From: Bacillota bacterium
GTDB lineage: Bacteria; Bacillota; UBA4882; UBA8346
Direction: 5' to 3'
Assembly (NCBI GenBank): GCA_023392595.1
Contig: JAEVYU010000053.1
Location: 1-64,000 of the forward strand
DNA: 64,000 nt
In this document: positions 1 to 6,734 of the stretch, in pieces
How positions within the stretch are numbered: the first letter of the stretch is position 1
How the letters are laid out: each line of letters opens with the position of its first letter
Made by a program: the position numbers and the translations under genes
The notes under the pieces: model-generated
What the model saw: the letters and a program-made list of their open reading frames with translations, nothing else
Database searches by the model: none
What the model was told of the DNA's origin: nothing

Positions 1-96
1 GAATATATTGAGATTTACTACAACCGGAAACGGCTTCATTCCGCAATCGGTTATATAATCCCGGAATTTTATGAAAATCAAAGAAAATGCGCTTAA
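1..96 (+). CDS. IS3-family transposase OrfB, C-terminal fragment (cut by window edge)
   Basis: The first 31 codons read in frame from base 1 to a TAA at 94-96 and contain the motif YYNRKRLHSAIGYIIPEFY. This is the standard end of the DDE integrase domain of IS3-family OrfB proteins (YN..R.HSALGY.SP..Y). The catalytic residues lie upstream of the window, so whether the transposase is intact cannot be judged. The reading frame is too short to appear as a long ORF, but the motif is specific to this family. Confidence 0.75.
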   Translation, partial: EYIEIYYNRKRLHSAIGYIIPEFYENQRKCA

Positions 97-129
97 TTCG
101 GTGTCTAATCAACCGGGGGAAGACCACCA
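1..129 (+). mobile_element. 3' end of an IS3-family insertion sequence
   Basis: The window opens inside an insertion sequence. Bases 1-96 code for the end of an IS3-type transposase, and bases 97-129 hold the likely terminal repeat, a GTGTCTAA start followed by a GGGGGAAG stretch, a layout common at IS3-family ends. The rest lies upstream of the window. The first chromosomal gene begins almost directly after it, so the element may have displaced that gene's original upstream region. The exact outer end is an estimate. Confidence 0.7.
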
Positions 130-132
130 AGA

Positions 133-648
133 ATGAGCGAAGGAATGAATGAAATGGATATCGTTTCAGTCCGTGATGATATAGAACGCGTAATTAAAGA
201 AAATATAATCAACCGCGATTTATTTTTTGAAGTACCAAAAACAAAATGGGAAAACATTTTAGATACTGTAGAAGAAAAATTCTTAGATAAAAAACATTAT
301 AAACAATCATTAAATTGGGGTTGGGAACTACTTTTTAAGGAACCAGTTTTTACTCTTCGTTTTCTAAATGATGATGGTTATAAATATTTGAGAGATATTA
401 TTCAAGAAGATAGGGTTTGGTTTATTGCCGAAGACCATAATGGCAAAATGTGGATCTATGATGGACGAGTTGATATAATTGCTACCCTAATTGGTGAATG
501 CTATGAATTAGATGAATACTATATTGTTTCAAAAAAATATGAATGGATACTTTGCGAAAACCACCATCGTATTCTTATCGGATCAGGAAGTATTTCTAAA
601 AATATGAAAGCCTTTTTGGGAAAAAATTTGGAGAAATTATTTCTATAA
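133..648 (+). CDS. Unknown protein, possible orphan immunity protein
   Basis: This 171-residue protein is acidic, has no signal peptide or membrane segment, and is rich in aromatic residues in its second half (VWFIAEDHNGKMWIYDG). I do not recognise a family with confidence. It follows the IS3 end by only a few bases and heads a run of small unrelated genes, including a barstar, which is typical of orphan immunity genes. The first ATG has a poor ribosome binding site. ATG 145 or 154 may be the true start, since GAAGGA at 139-144 sits correctly for 154. The low-GC codon use differs from the housekeeping genes after 6.7 kb, suggesting transfer. Confidence 0.55.
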   Translation: MSEGMNEMDIVSVRDDIERVIKENIINRDLFFEVPKTKWENILDTVEEKFLDKKHYKQSLNWGWELLFKEPVFTLRFLNDDGYKYLRDIIQEDRVWFIAEDHNGKMWIYDGRVDIIATLIGECYELDEYYIVSKKYEWILCENHHRILIGSGSISKNMKAFLGKNLEKLFL

Positions 649-730
649 AAACCGACGACCCCCTTACCAAATTATAGCATGGTAAAGATTCGCTTTACAC
701 GGGGTTACTGCTTTGGCAATTATTCAAGTT

Positions 731-766
731 CTCTCTCCCTACCCTACCTATGGACTGGGAGTGGAA
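731..766 (+). repeat. Spacer repeat, copy 1
   Basis: The stretch CTCTCCCTACCCTACCTATG followed by GACTGGGAGTGGA recurs in degenerate form before several small genes here: about 1177, 1579, 2132, 3030 and 5731. The similarity reaches further upstream for copies 1 and 3 (ACACGG..TTACTGCTTTG..CA..ATTCAA). CTCCC and GGGAG could pair. It is probably a relic of a shared gene junction that was duplicated with each cassette. Confidence 0.6.
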
Positions 767-787
767 CTAAATGAAGGTGAATAGAAA

Positions 788-1121
788 ATGTGTATGACAA
801 TTTATATAGCATCAAATAAAGAACTACCTTTAATCCCATGGAATGAAAACAATCCTAGTTTCAATGTCAGTAAAGAAGATGATTCAAATGGGGTAAAAAA
901 TCATTTAAGTAAAAAGTATCTATATTATGCAGGTTCGCATTGAGGATTTAATAATTTATTTGAAAGAAAATATTGATGATGAAGGTTTTGAGATTTATAG
1001 TTGTTGGGCGGGAGATGAATGGGAAGAAAAAGAGTTTGATTCAGAGATTGAATTACAGACATATGCGATACCGGAGAAATTTTGTTTTAGAGAAAAAGAA
1101 CTGATTATGATAAAAAAATAA
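788..1121 (+). pseudogene. Broken small gene in two frames
   Basis: ATG 788 opens a 51-codon frame starting MCMTIYIASNKELPLIPWNE and ending YYAGSH before a TGA at 941-943. A second frame, 927-1121, continues with LIIYLKENIDDEGFEIYSCWAGDEWEEKE. The two halves look like the N- and C-terminal parts of one small soluble protein from which a middle piece has been deleted out of frame. I recall proteins starting MCMTIYIAS in Bacillota genomes but cannot name the family. The 64-residue downstream frame is unlikely to be an independent gene because it has no ribosome binding site. Confidence 0.55.
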
Positions 1122-1176
1122 AAGTTATCCCCTTAACAAGCTTAGGTTTAACTCATTTGAAACAATTTCAATACTT

Positions 1177-1200
1177 TCTCCCCTATCCTACCTATGGACT
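1177..1200 (+). repeat. Spacer repeat, copy 2
   Basis: TCTCCCCTATCCTACCTATG followed by GACT repeats the core of the copy at 731. It lies just before the frameshifted gene that starts at 1217. Confidence 0.5.
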
Positions 1201-1216
1201 GTGTAAGGAGAAACCA

Positions 1217-1466
1217 ATGAATCAAAAGGACCATATAAAAAAAGATAATTAAAAGTAATTTCCTTGAACTGACAAAAATAATAAATGAATGGGACCCAAT
1301 TGGGTTGATCTCATGTGGCGCTCCAGAAGATGAGTATAGTTGTGTAACTAAAAAGATTTTGTCTATTTTATATAAAGGCGGAGAAACTGAAGAAATCAAA
1401 ACCTACATATTTAACGACATGCGACAGCATTTTGGGCTTAATAAAGAAATTAAAAAGGATTTATAG
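1217..1466 (+). pseudogene. Frameshifted DUF1871-like small gene
   Basis: An ATG at 1217 with AAGGAG six bases upstream starts MNQKDHIKK and then runs into a stop. If one A is removed from the run of seven A at about 1238-1244, the frame continues as IIKSNFLELTKIINEWDPIG through to a TAG at 1464-1466, about 82 residues in all. The motif NEWDPIGL..CGAPEDEY is what I recall of DUF1871/YugE-like proteins, so the assignment is tentative. The lesion may be a true mutation, a sequencing error, or slippage on the A tract. In its present form the gene is broken. Confidence 0.55.
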
Positions 1467-1578
1467 AAAATTACAATAGAAAAATTGAAAATTAAAAATA
1501 AAAAAACAAATTGTCTTTTATTGCTAGCCAGCAACTTCATATAACACGGCTTTTACTGCTTTGAGCACAGATTCAATC

Positions 1579-1615
1579 TGCCCTCCACTCCCCTACCTAT
1601 GAACCGGGAGTGGAA
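1579..1615 (+). repeat. Spacer repeat, copy 3
   Basis: The stretch CCCTCCACTCCCCTACCTATG followed by AACCGGGAGTGGA matches copy 1, and the similarity extends upstream to about 1541 (ACACGGCTTTTACTGCTTTG). It precedes the barstar gene. Confidence 0.55.
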
Positions 1616-1667
1616 ATGGGTGTGCAAAAGCGACTTTAGCACCATTGTTGTATTTCGGAGGATAAGG

Positions 1668-2063
1668 ATGGACAAAAAAACTATTGTAATAGATTCCAGT
1701 ACTTTTAATGATTTGGAAGGCTTCCATACTGAGATAGACAGATTGTTGACTAAGAATTTATCGTGGAAAACAGGGCATAACCTGGATGCATTCAATGATT
1801 TGTTACGTGGGGGATTCGAAGTATATGAATATGGAGAACCAGTGATTATTATCTGGAAGAACGCTATCAAAAGCAAAGAAGACCTGGGATATACAGAGAC
1901 AATCAAACATTATGAGAGTATGTTGTTAAAGTGTCATCCCACAAATAGAGATTCAGTAAAACAATTATTAGAAAGTGCCAAACAACATCAAGGTGATACG
2001 CTATTTGATATTATTGCAAATATTATCAAAAAACATGATCATATAGAGTTTAAAATGGAATAG
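1668..2063 (+). CDS. Barstar-family ribonuclease inhibitor (immunity protein)
   Basis: The 131-residue product begins MDKKTIVIDSSTFNDLEGFH and continues with LSWKTGHNLDAFNDLLRGGF, the pattern of barstar, which binds and blocks the active site of barnase-type RNases. Position 1668 is preferred as start over the upstream ATG at 1599 because GGAGGATAAG lies directly before it and the protein then matches the barstar N terminus. No matching RNase toxin gene is visible, so this is an orphan immunity gene, as often found downstream of polymorphic-toxin loci. The C-terminal third (HYESMLLKCHPTNRD onward) goes beyond the core barstar fold. Function in the cytoplasm is expected. Confidence 0.8.
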   Translation: MDKKTIVIDSSTFNDLEGFHTEIDRLLTKNLSWKTGHNLDAFNDLLRGGFEVYEYGEPVIIIWKNAIKSKEDLGYTETIKHYESMLLKCHPTNRDSVKQLLESAKQHQGDTLFDIIANIIKKHDHIEFKME

Positions 2064-2620
2064 ACAAATAAATTTGTTTAAGACGCGAAAAAATCCCGTA
2101 GACTGATAACTATCAGTGGTTCAGCAAAAAAACATCTCCCCCATAGACTTGGAGTGGAGAAAAGATATGTTACATTTAGGCCAGATTCTATTGGAACATA
2201 TTAGTTAATTATTTCAAACTGTATTTTCGCAATGTTCATGCTTTTTGTCATTTCACCACAAAAAATGGTAATCAAAACTTTGAAAAACGAATTACTACAT
2301 AAAAACAAACAAATAGTGAATGTAATGAAAGCCATGCTCATTAAATTCACATTATTTATAACGTTTTTTTAATCCTGTTCATCCTGCTAATCTAGTTAAT
2401 CCTGTTTAAGTCCTTTTATTTAGGCCTAAGTTCATAGCTTACGTAGACAGCAGATTTACGGGATTATTGGGAACTTTGTGCTCCGGCTGTTTTTAATTCA
2501 AGTGTTTTATTTTTTTCAGCCCATTGGTCAACTTTTGTTAATATTCGCTGGAATGTTAATGAATTAACTGGTTTTTCTTGATTTTTAAGGTGCGAAAGTT
2601 GAGATAGTAAGGAGAAAAAA
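2064..2620 (+). other. Gene-free stretch with repeat remnants
   Basis: No credible reading frame is present. A fourth copy of the spacer repeat lies at about 2132-2160 (CATCTCCCCCATAGACTTGG). Bases 2369-2418 carry an array of AATCCTG/CATCCTG units of a kind I have seen dispersed in many bacterial genomes, with a second copy at 27926-27975. The remainder looks like decayed sequence. Confidence 0.5.
2369..2418 (+). repeat. AATCCTG-type dispersed repeat
   Basis: TTAATCCTGTTCATCCTG and TAGTTAATCCTGTTTAAG form a short periodic array. The same words (CATGTTAATCCTGTTTAAG) recur at 27926-27975, followed in both places by a similar tail (TTAAGT.CTTTT....GG). The function is unknown. Confidence 0.55.
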
Positions 2621-3028
2621 TTGAAAAAACTTTACCGAATCATATTAATATTATTTGCTATTGCGTTTCTATTTTGTACAAACAGTCAATATACAATGGC
2701 TTTAACGGAGGAAGAAATAGCAAAAATTGAAAAGGAAACTTGGGCTATTACTATTATTGCGGATGTATCTGACCTATATTCTCCGGGTATTCAATATTCA
2801 TTCATCAGTGAAGATCCCATACCAATATTTAAAGCCAATTTTGAATCTGATAGTACTTCTGATGATTTACCAATAAAATTAGCCGCATCTTGGAATTTAA
2901 TATTTAAAAAGGTAACAGGAGATAAAGTCGAGTTATTGCCGTCCAAAACCAAGGAATTGGCGGAAAATGAACATCCTTTGGTAAAAATATTTTATGATCT
3001 GCGAAAAGAATGTTTTCAAGAAAAATGA
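2621..3028 (+). CDS. Small secreted protein of unknown function
   Basis: The start is a TTG preceded by AAGGAG with eight bases between. The first 27 residues (MKKLYRIILILFAIAFLFC onward) form a clear signal peptide with positive start, hydrophobic core and a probable cut near TMA-L. A cysteine in the hydrophobic stretch (FLFCTN) could alternatively be a lipobox. The mature part of about 108 residues has no motif that I recognise. It sits in the accessory region among immunity-like genes and is AT-rich like them. Confidence 0.6.
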   Translation: MKKLYRIILILFAIAFLFCTNSQYTMALTEEEIAKIEKETWAITIIADVSDLYSPGIQYSFISEDPIPIFKANFESDSTSDDLPIKLAASWNLIFKKVTGDKVELLPSKTKELAENEHPLVKIFYDLRKECFQEK

Positions 3029-3029
3029 A

Positions 3030-3060
3030 TGTCTCCCCTACCCTACCGGCAGTGAGTGGA
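3030..3060 (+). repeat. Spacer repeat, copy 5
   Basis: TGTCTCCCCTACCCTACCGG followed by CAGTGAGTGGA matches the core of the copy at 731. It directly follows the secreted-protein gene and precedes the next cassette. Confidence 0.45.
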
Positions 3061-3137
3061 GAAAACTCATGGAAGTTTGCCAAAATCCGCTTGCATGCCG
3101 CTTTCTGTTAGACCAAAACCAATGGCGAGGATAAAGA

Positions 3138-3539
3138 ATGTATACCGAAAAACATGTCATTCCTCTATTTTTGAAGGCTTCTTCGGAATGGAAAAAAGAT
3201 TTAGAAGAAGAAAGAATAGGTTGGAATGAGGGAAAACCTGGTCTTTATAATGAAATTGCCGTTTTAGCTCGTTATATTGTTAATGCATACAAGAACCAAT
3301 TGACAAAAGACTTCCCCAAGATATTCAATACCATTGAATTGATTATTCAAGAAGGAAATGAAAAAGCTAAGGAATTGCTAGTAGTTGGCCTAATAGAGGA
3401 TATGCAAAACATTTCATCTCGGGAACCTTTTGGTCCTGATGTATTTAAAAAGTGGCTTAAAGAAGAATCTTTAAAAGCATGGAATGATATTGAGAAACTT
3501 TGGCATGGAAATAGTAGCCTTGAAAGGAGCAGTAAATGA
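3138..3539 (+). CDS. Unknown soluble protein, immunity-like
   Basis: This 133-residue all-helical-looking protein contains a central motif FNTIELIIQEGNEKAKELLV followed by VGLIEDMQNIS. I recall that pattern from uncharacterised small proteins in immunity-gene neighbourhoods, but I cannot name the family securely. It has no signal peptide. The ATG is preceded by GAGGATAAAGA, an adequate binding site. Its stop overlaps the start of the VOC gene by four bases (ATGA), so the two are translated together, which is odd for an immunity gene and a metabolic enzyme and suggests a joint cassette. Confidence 0.55.
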   Translation: MYTEKHVIPLFLKASSEWKKDLEEERIGWNEGKPGLYNEIAVLARYIVNAYKNQLTKDFPKIFNTIELIIQEGNEKAKELLVVGLIEDMQNISSREPFGPDVFKKWLKEESLKAWNDIEKLWHGNSSLERSSK

Positions 3540-3925
3540 ATAACATACCCACAATCAAATTGACGTCAATTGTACTCGATTGCCCCGATATTCAAGCTTT
3601 GTCTGATTTCTATATTCGGATGCTTGGATGGGAAAAGGATTTTGTAGAGGAAGGGAATTTTCTAGACATCCGTTCTCCGCTGGGTGGTGTAAAAATCGCC
3701 TTTCAAACCAACACTGATTACGTTTCCCCGGTTTGGCCGGAAGAACCTAATGCGCAGCAGCAGATGTTACATATTGACTTTGCGGTACAAAGTAAGGAAG
3801 ATAGGGAACGTGCTGTGAAACACGCAATTTCATGTGGCGCAACGAAAGCAGACACCCAGTATTGCGACGAGTGGACGGTCATGCTTGACCCTGTAGGGCA
3901 TCCGTTCTGTTTTGTCGTTGGGTGA
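3536..3925 (+). CDS. VOC-family (glyoxalase/bleomycin-resistance fold) protein
   Basis: The 129 residues fit one vicinal-oxygen-chelate domain made of two paired beta-alpha-beta-beta-beta modules: the first opens with TIKLTSIVLDCPDIQALSDFY and the second contains MLHIDFAV and ends DPVGHPFCFVVG. HIDF and DPVGHPF hold likely metal-site residues. Members include glyoxalases, dioxygenases and antibiotic-binding proteins, and the sequence alone does not decide between them. The gene overlaps the preceding one by four bases. Its GC content is closer to the chromosomal average than that of its neighbours. Confidence 0.8.
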   Translation: MNNIPTIKLTSIVLDCPDIQALSDFYIRMLGWEKDFVEEGNFLDIRSPLGGVKIAFQTNTDYVSPVWPEEPNAQQQMLHIDFAVQSKEDRERAVKHAISCGATKADTQYCDEWTVMLDPVGHPFCFVVG

Positions 3926-4174
3926 TATTTATATTCCCGTCATCTATCCGAGTATATAAAAAAGGGCAACAATGTATCGAAACTTACACTGTTTGACCGG
4001 GATCAAACTCATGAAAGCGCTCTGGAGCATCCAAATTCAAAAGAAAAAACGTTGGTGGAAACGATAGTCCATGGATGGTAATTACAGGAATTAAAAATAT
4101 ATTTTCCAGTTATTTGTAACCACACGCAAAATCAGCGATATCGTGGCATCTTAATTTTTTTGGGAGGTTGCTTA

Positions 4175-4882
4175 ATGAATAAATTCATAACAATCTCATT
4201 GTTTCTTTGTTTAATATTAATGAGTTCGGGCTTAGTTCAAAGTAATTCAAATGAAACAAAAAAAACGCATTTTCCATTTTATCAGGTTCTACCTGTTGAC
4301 GATGCTGGTAAAGATTTAAATTTTAAAAACTTTAAAAATCAATTAATGAATGCCTTAGACCATAAAGATCATGATTTCCTAATTAAACATATTGATGAAA
4401 ATATAAAATTTAGTTTTGGACCGGAAAATGGTTTGAAAAGTTTCATACACGAATGGAATTTAGATAAAGATCCGAAAAAATCTAAGATTTGGCTTGAACT
4501 AAAAGATGTTCTTAAGTTAGGCGGAGTTATTGAGGAAGACGGCAGTTTCACCTATCCATATACTTTTAGGAATTTTCCAGATAAATTTGATGCTTTTAGT
4601 TCTTATGTTGTAACAGATAAAAATGTAGGATTATATACTAGTCCGAGTTTTAAATCAAAAATTATTAAAAAGCTACATTATGAAATTGTATCCTATGTAC
4701 GTAATACAAAAGTAAAAGAAACAGAGAATAACAGGTCTTATTATTGGCGTAAAGTGGAAATTTCATCGGGTTTACAAGGTTATGTATCGGGGAAATTTTT
4801 AAGAAGCCCAATTGATTACCGTGTTATGTTCAAAAAAACAGATGGGGCATGGAAAATGATATTTTTTGTTACAGGAGATTGA
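4175..4882 (+). CDS. Secreted protein with C-terminal bacterial SH3-like domain
   Basis: ATG 4175 is chosen because GGGAGGTTGCTTA precedes it and the product then starts with a standard signal peptide (MNKFITISLFLCLILMSSGL). The mature protein has an N-terminal domain of about 115 residues of unknown type, then a segment around residues 140-215 (NVGLYTSPSFKSKIIKKLHY ... GLQGYVSGKFL) with the spacing of SH3_3 domains: an N-V-x-L-x-S/T-x-P-S beginning and a G-Y-V-S end. Such domains bind cell wall or protein partners outside the cell. A role in the envelope is inferred and the substrate is unknown. Confidence 0.7.
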   Translation: MNKFITISLFLCLILMSSGLVQSNSNETKKTHFPFYQVLPVDDAGKDLNFKNFKNQLMNALDHKDHDFLIKHIDENIKFSFGPENGLKSFIHEWNLDKDPKKSKIWLELKDVLKLGGVIEEDGSFTYPYTFRNFPDKFDAFSSYVVTDKNVGLYTSPSFKSKIIKKLHYEIVSYVRNTKVKETENNRSYYWRKVEISSGLQGYVSGKFLRSPIDYRVMFKKTDGAWKMIFFVTGD

Positions 4883-4901
4883 TGAAAATATAGCAACGAT
4901 T

Positions 4902-5125
4902 ATGATATATATGTTCTATTTCACAATTACCTGGAAAATAAACGATAGGACGGCAATGCTGTGTATGACAATTACATTTTCTGTAAGTATTGTTTGCACT
5001 AGTAGAGCGTATCGTAAATAATGGTAATCAGAAATGGGGAAGATACGCTCTACTTAAGTAAAACGTTCACAATCCTTGAGTAGTTATTGAGAGAACGTTT
5101 CACTAGTTTACTAATCTTTATCTAA
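4902..5125 (+). pseudogene. Small membrane protein gene split by a 98-bp element
   Basis: The frame from ATG 4902 (MFYFTITWKINDRTAM ... SVSIVCTS) is a close copy of the C-terminal part of the intact 60-residue membrane protein gene at 5973-6155. It is interrupted after CACTAG at 4997-5002 by the element at 5003-5100 and resumes after a second CACTAG with SLLIFI and a stop, exactly as in the intact copy. This shows insertion with a 6-bp target duplication. The N-terminal part of the gene is also missing or diverged. Confidence 0.7.
5003..5100 (+). mobile_element. Two-hairpin miniature element, copy 1, with target duplication
   Basis: The element starts TAGAGCGTATC, which pairs with GATACGCTCTA some 40 bases later. 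A second hairpin follows, AAACGTTC pairing with GAACGTTT at the end. It is flanked on both sides by CACTAG. A nearly identical copy lies at 8307-8405. At 98 bp it has no coding capacity, so it must be moved by a protein encoded elsewhere, as MITE or REP-like elements are. Confidence 0.75.
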
Positions 5126-5182
5126 TATCATTTTCAATAAGCATCTTCAGATAAAACGTTAATATAACTGGGGATGAGATTT

Positions 5183-5656
5183 TTGATAATCAATTGGAAA
5201 GACAAAATCAAAGCATTCCAGGATGCTGTGACCAATAAAAATAAAATAATCAAGAATATCAAAAAGGATTTGAAATTAATTAAATCCACTCTATCCGACG
5301 AGGAAGAGGTTATATTGATCTTTGAAAGCGGGAGCCGATATGAGATTTACCCGACATACGGGGAACTTTTTGAACATGGAAATAACTTCAAACGAAGCTT
5401 CACTGAAATCCTCGAAATTAAAGCGCTTGAAAAGGAGATCATCGAAACTGAAAATACATTAAGAGACCTGCTAAAAAACAATCCGGTTCAGCTCGCAAGC
5501 TTCGAAGAATATGTAGAATGTAGGCATACAGTTCTTCTATACACAGTTTATTTCTATAAAAATAATAAAATCAACAAAACATACAAAGGGATGACTTACA
5601 AGAATATAGAAGCTTATGTACATAGGATCTTGAACGATTTTGGGATCGGGATCTGA
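5183..5656 (+). CDS. Unknown coiled-coil protein, paralogue 1
   Basis: The protein (157 residues from TTG 5183) is about two thirds identical to the product of 6217-6693. TTG 5183 is preferred over ATG 5174 because in the second copy only the equivalent TTG is in frame, and GGGGATGAG precedes both. The sequence is charged and helical, with heptad-like stretches (AFQDAVTNKNKIIKNIKKDL and EIKALEKEIIETENTLRDLL) around a central segment ESGSRYEIYP. There is no signal peptide or known motif. Each copy follows a small membrane-protein gene, so the pair may work together. The function is unknown. Confidence 0.6.
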   Translation: MIINWKDKIKAFQDAVTNKNKIIKNIKKDLKLIKSTLSDEEEVILIFESGSRYEIYPTYGELFEHGNNFKRSFTEILEIKALEKEIIETENTLRDLLKNNPVQLASFEEYVECRHTVLLYTVYFYKNNKINKTYKGMTYKNIEAYVHRILNDFGIGI

Positions 5657-5972
5657 TAATGCAAATAATGAAATACTGGGGTTATCTTCCATGATTTTTA
5701 CTTGCTCTCCTGGCAGTTTTGCAATGTAATGCTCCCCTACCCTTTCTCACCTAGAAAATAGCATTTCCATCGATGATTAAACATGATTAGAACCGATTGC
5801 CAGCCAAGAATATTGGGGATTTCCAAATCGGACAAGTTTCATTACCCTTCCTGCCGGTTGGGTAGAAGATAAACCCGGAAAATTTGGTTGTGTTTTATAG
5901 TAGGCAAGCGGCCTTGGATGTGTGCCGTATAAGGTATGTAGGACTTGATTAAAAACCGGGAGGTAGGACAAT
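5657..5972 (+). other. Spacer between the two duplicated gene pairs
   Basis: This 316-base stretch has no credible gene. It contains a weak sixth copy of the spacer repeat at about 5731-5751 (GCTCCCCTACCCTTTCTCACC). The rest has higher GC than its surroundings and resembles a fragment of some other sequence that I cannot identify. A good ribosome binding site, CGGGAGGTAG, closes it just before the TTG of the next gene. Confidence 0.4.
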
Positions 5973-6155
5973 TTGGCACATCATTGTTTCGAAAAAGCTT
6001 TCTTCATCTACTGTTTGTTTTATATCGCATTGTTTATACCCTATCTATTCTATTTTACAATTACTTGGAAATTAAATGACAGGGCGGCAATGGTATTTGA
6101 GACGATTACCTTTTTTGTAAGCGTTGCTTGTACCAGCTTATTAATCTTTATCTAA
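5973..6155 (+). CDS. Small two-span membrane protein, unknown function
   Basis: A TTG start with GGGAGGTAGGACAA before it opens a 60-residue frame with two hydrophobic spans, roughly residues 10-30 (FFIYCLFYIALFIPYLFYF) and 42-60 (FETITFFVSVACTSLLIFI), joined by a charged loop TWKLNDRAAM. An interrupted relative lies at 4902-5125, so the frame has been conserved at the protein level after duplication, which supports its being real. It lies 61 bases before the coiled-coil paralogue 2 and probably shares its transcript. A holin-like or toxin-like role is possible but not shown. Confidence 0.5.
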   Translation: MAHHCFEKAFFIYCLFYIALFIPYLFYFTITWKLNDRAAMVFETITFFVSVACTSLLIFI

Positions 6156-6216
6156 TCTCGTTTGGATTACACTACTTCTTTAGATAAAAAATATTAAAAT
6201 AACTGGAGATGAGATT

Positions 6217-6693
6217 TTGATAATTGATTGGAAAGACAAAATCAAAGCATTCCAAGATGCCGTAATCAATAAAGATATACTGATTAAGAATATCAAAAGA
6301 GACTTGAAGTCAATGCAGTCCGCTCTATCCAACGAGGAAGAGGTTATAGTGGTCTTTGAAAGTGGGAGCCGTTATGAGATTTACCCGGAATACGAAAGAG
6401 ATTTTGACTATGTACATAGCTTGAAAAAGGGAAACTTCAAGAAAATCTTTGAGATGAAGGCACTCGAAAGAGAGATCATCGAAACCGAAAATACATTAAG
6501 GGGCCTGCTAAAAAATAATCCCGCGATGCTCGCGGAATTTGAAGAAACTTTAGAGCTCAGGCACACTCTACTGCTATTTACAATATACTTCTATAAAAAT
6601 AATAAAATCAATAAATCATACAAAAAGCTGACTTATAAGAATATAGAAGCCTATGTATATAAGTTCTTGAATGGTTTTGGAATTGCGATTTGA
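6217..6693 (+). CDS. Unknown coiled-coil protein, paralogue 2
   Basis: This 158-residue protein starts at TTG 6217 behind GGAGATGAG and matches the product of 5183-5656 along its whole length (IDWKDKIKAFQDAV ... NNPAMLAEFEETLELRHT ... YKNNKINKSYKKLTYKNIEA). Differences are spread evenly and the frame is preserved, which indicates two functional copies after an older duplication rather than a fresh one. It has the same helical, charged character and central ESGSRYEIYP motif. No family is recognised. It is the last gene before the minus-strand housekeeping block. Confidence 0.6.
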   Translation: MIIDWKDKIKAFQDAVINKDILIKNIKRDLKSMQSALSNEEEVIVVFESGSRYEIYPEYERDFDYVHSLKKGNFKKIFEMKALEREIIETENTLRGLLKNNPAMLAEFEETLELRHTLLLFTIYFYKNNKINKSYKKLTYKNIEAYVYKFLNGFGIAI

Positions 6694-6734
6694 TAATATA
6701 AATAAGACAAAGTTGCAATGACCGGATAAGTTTT

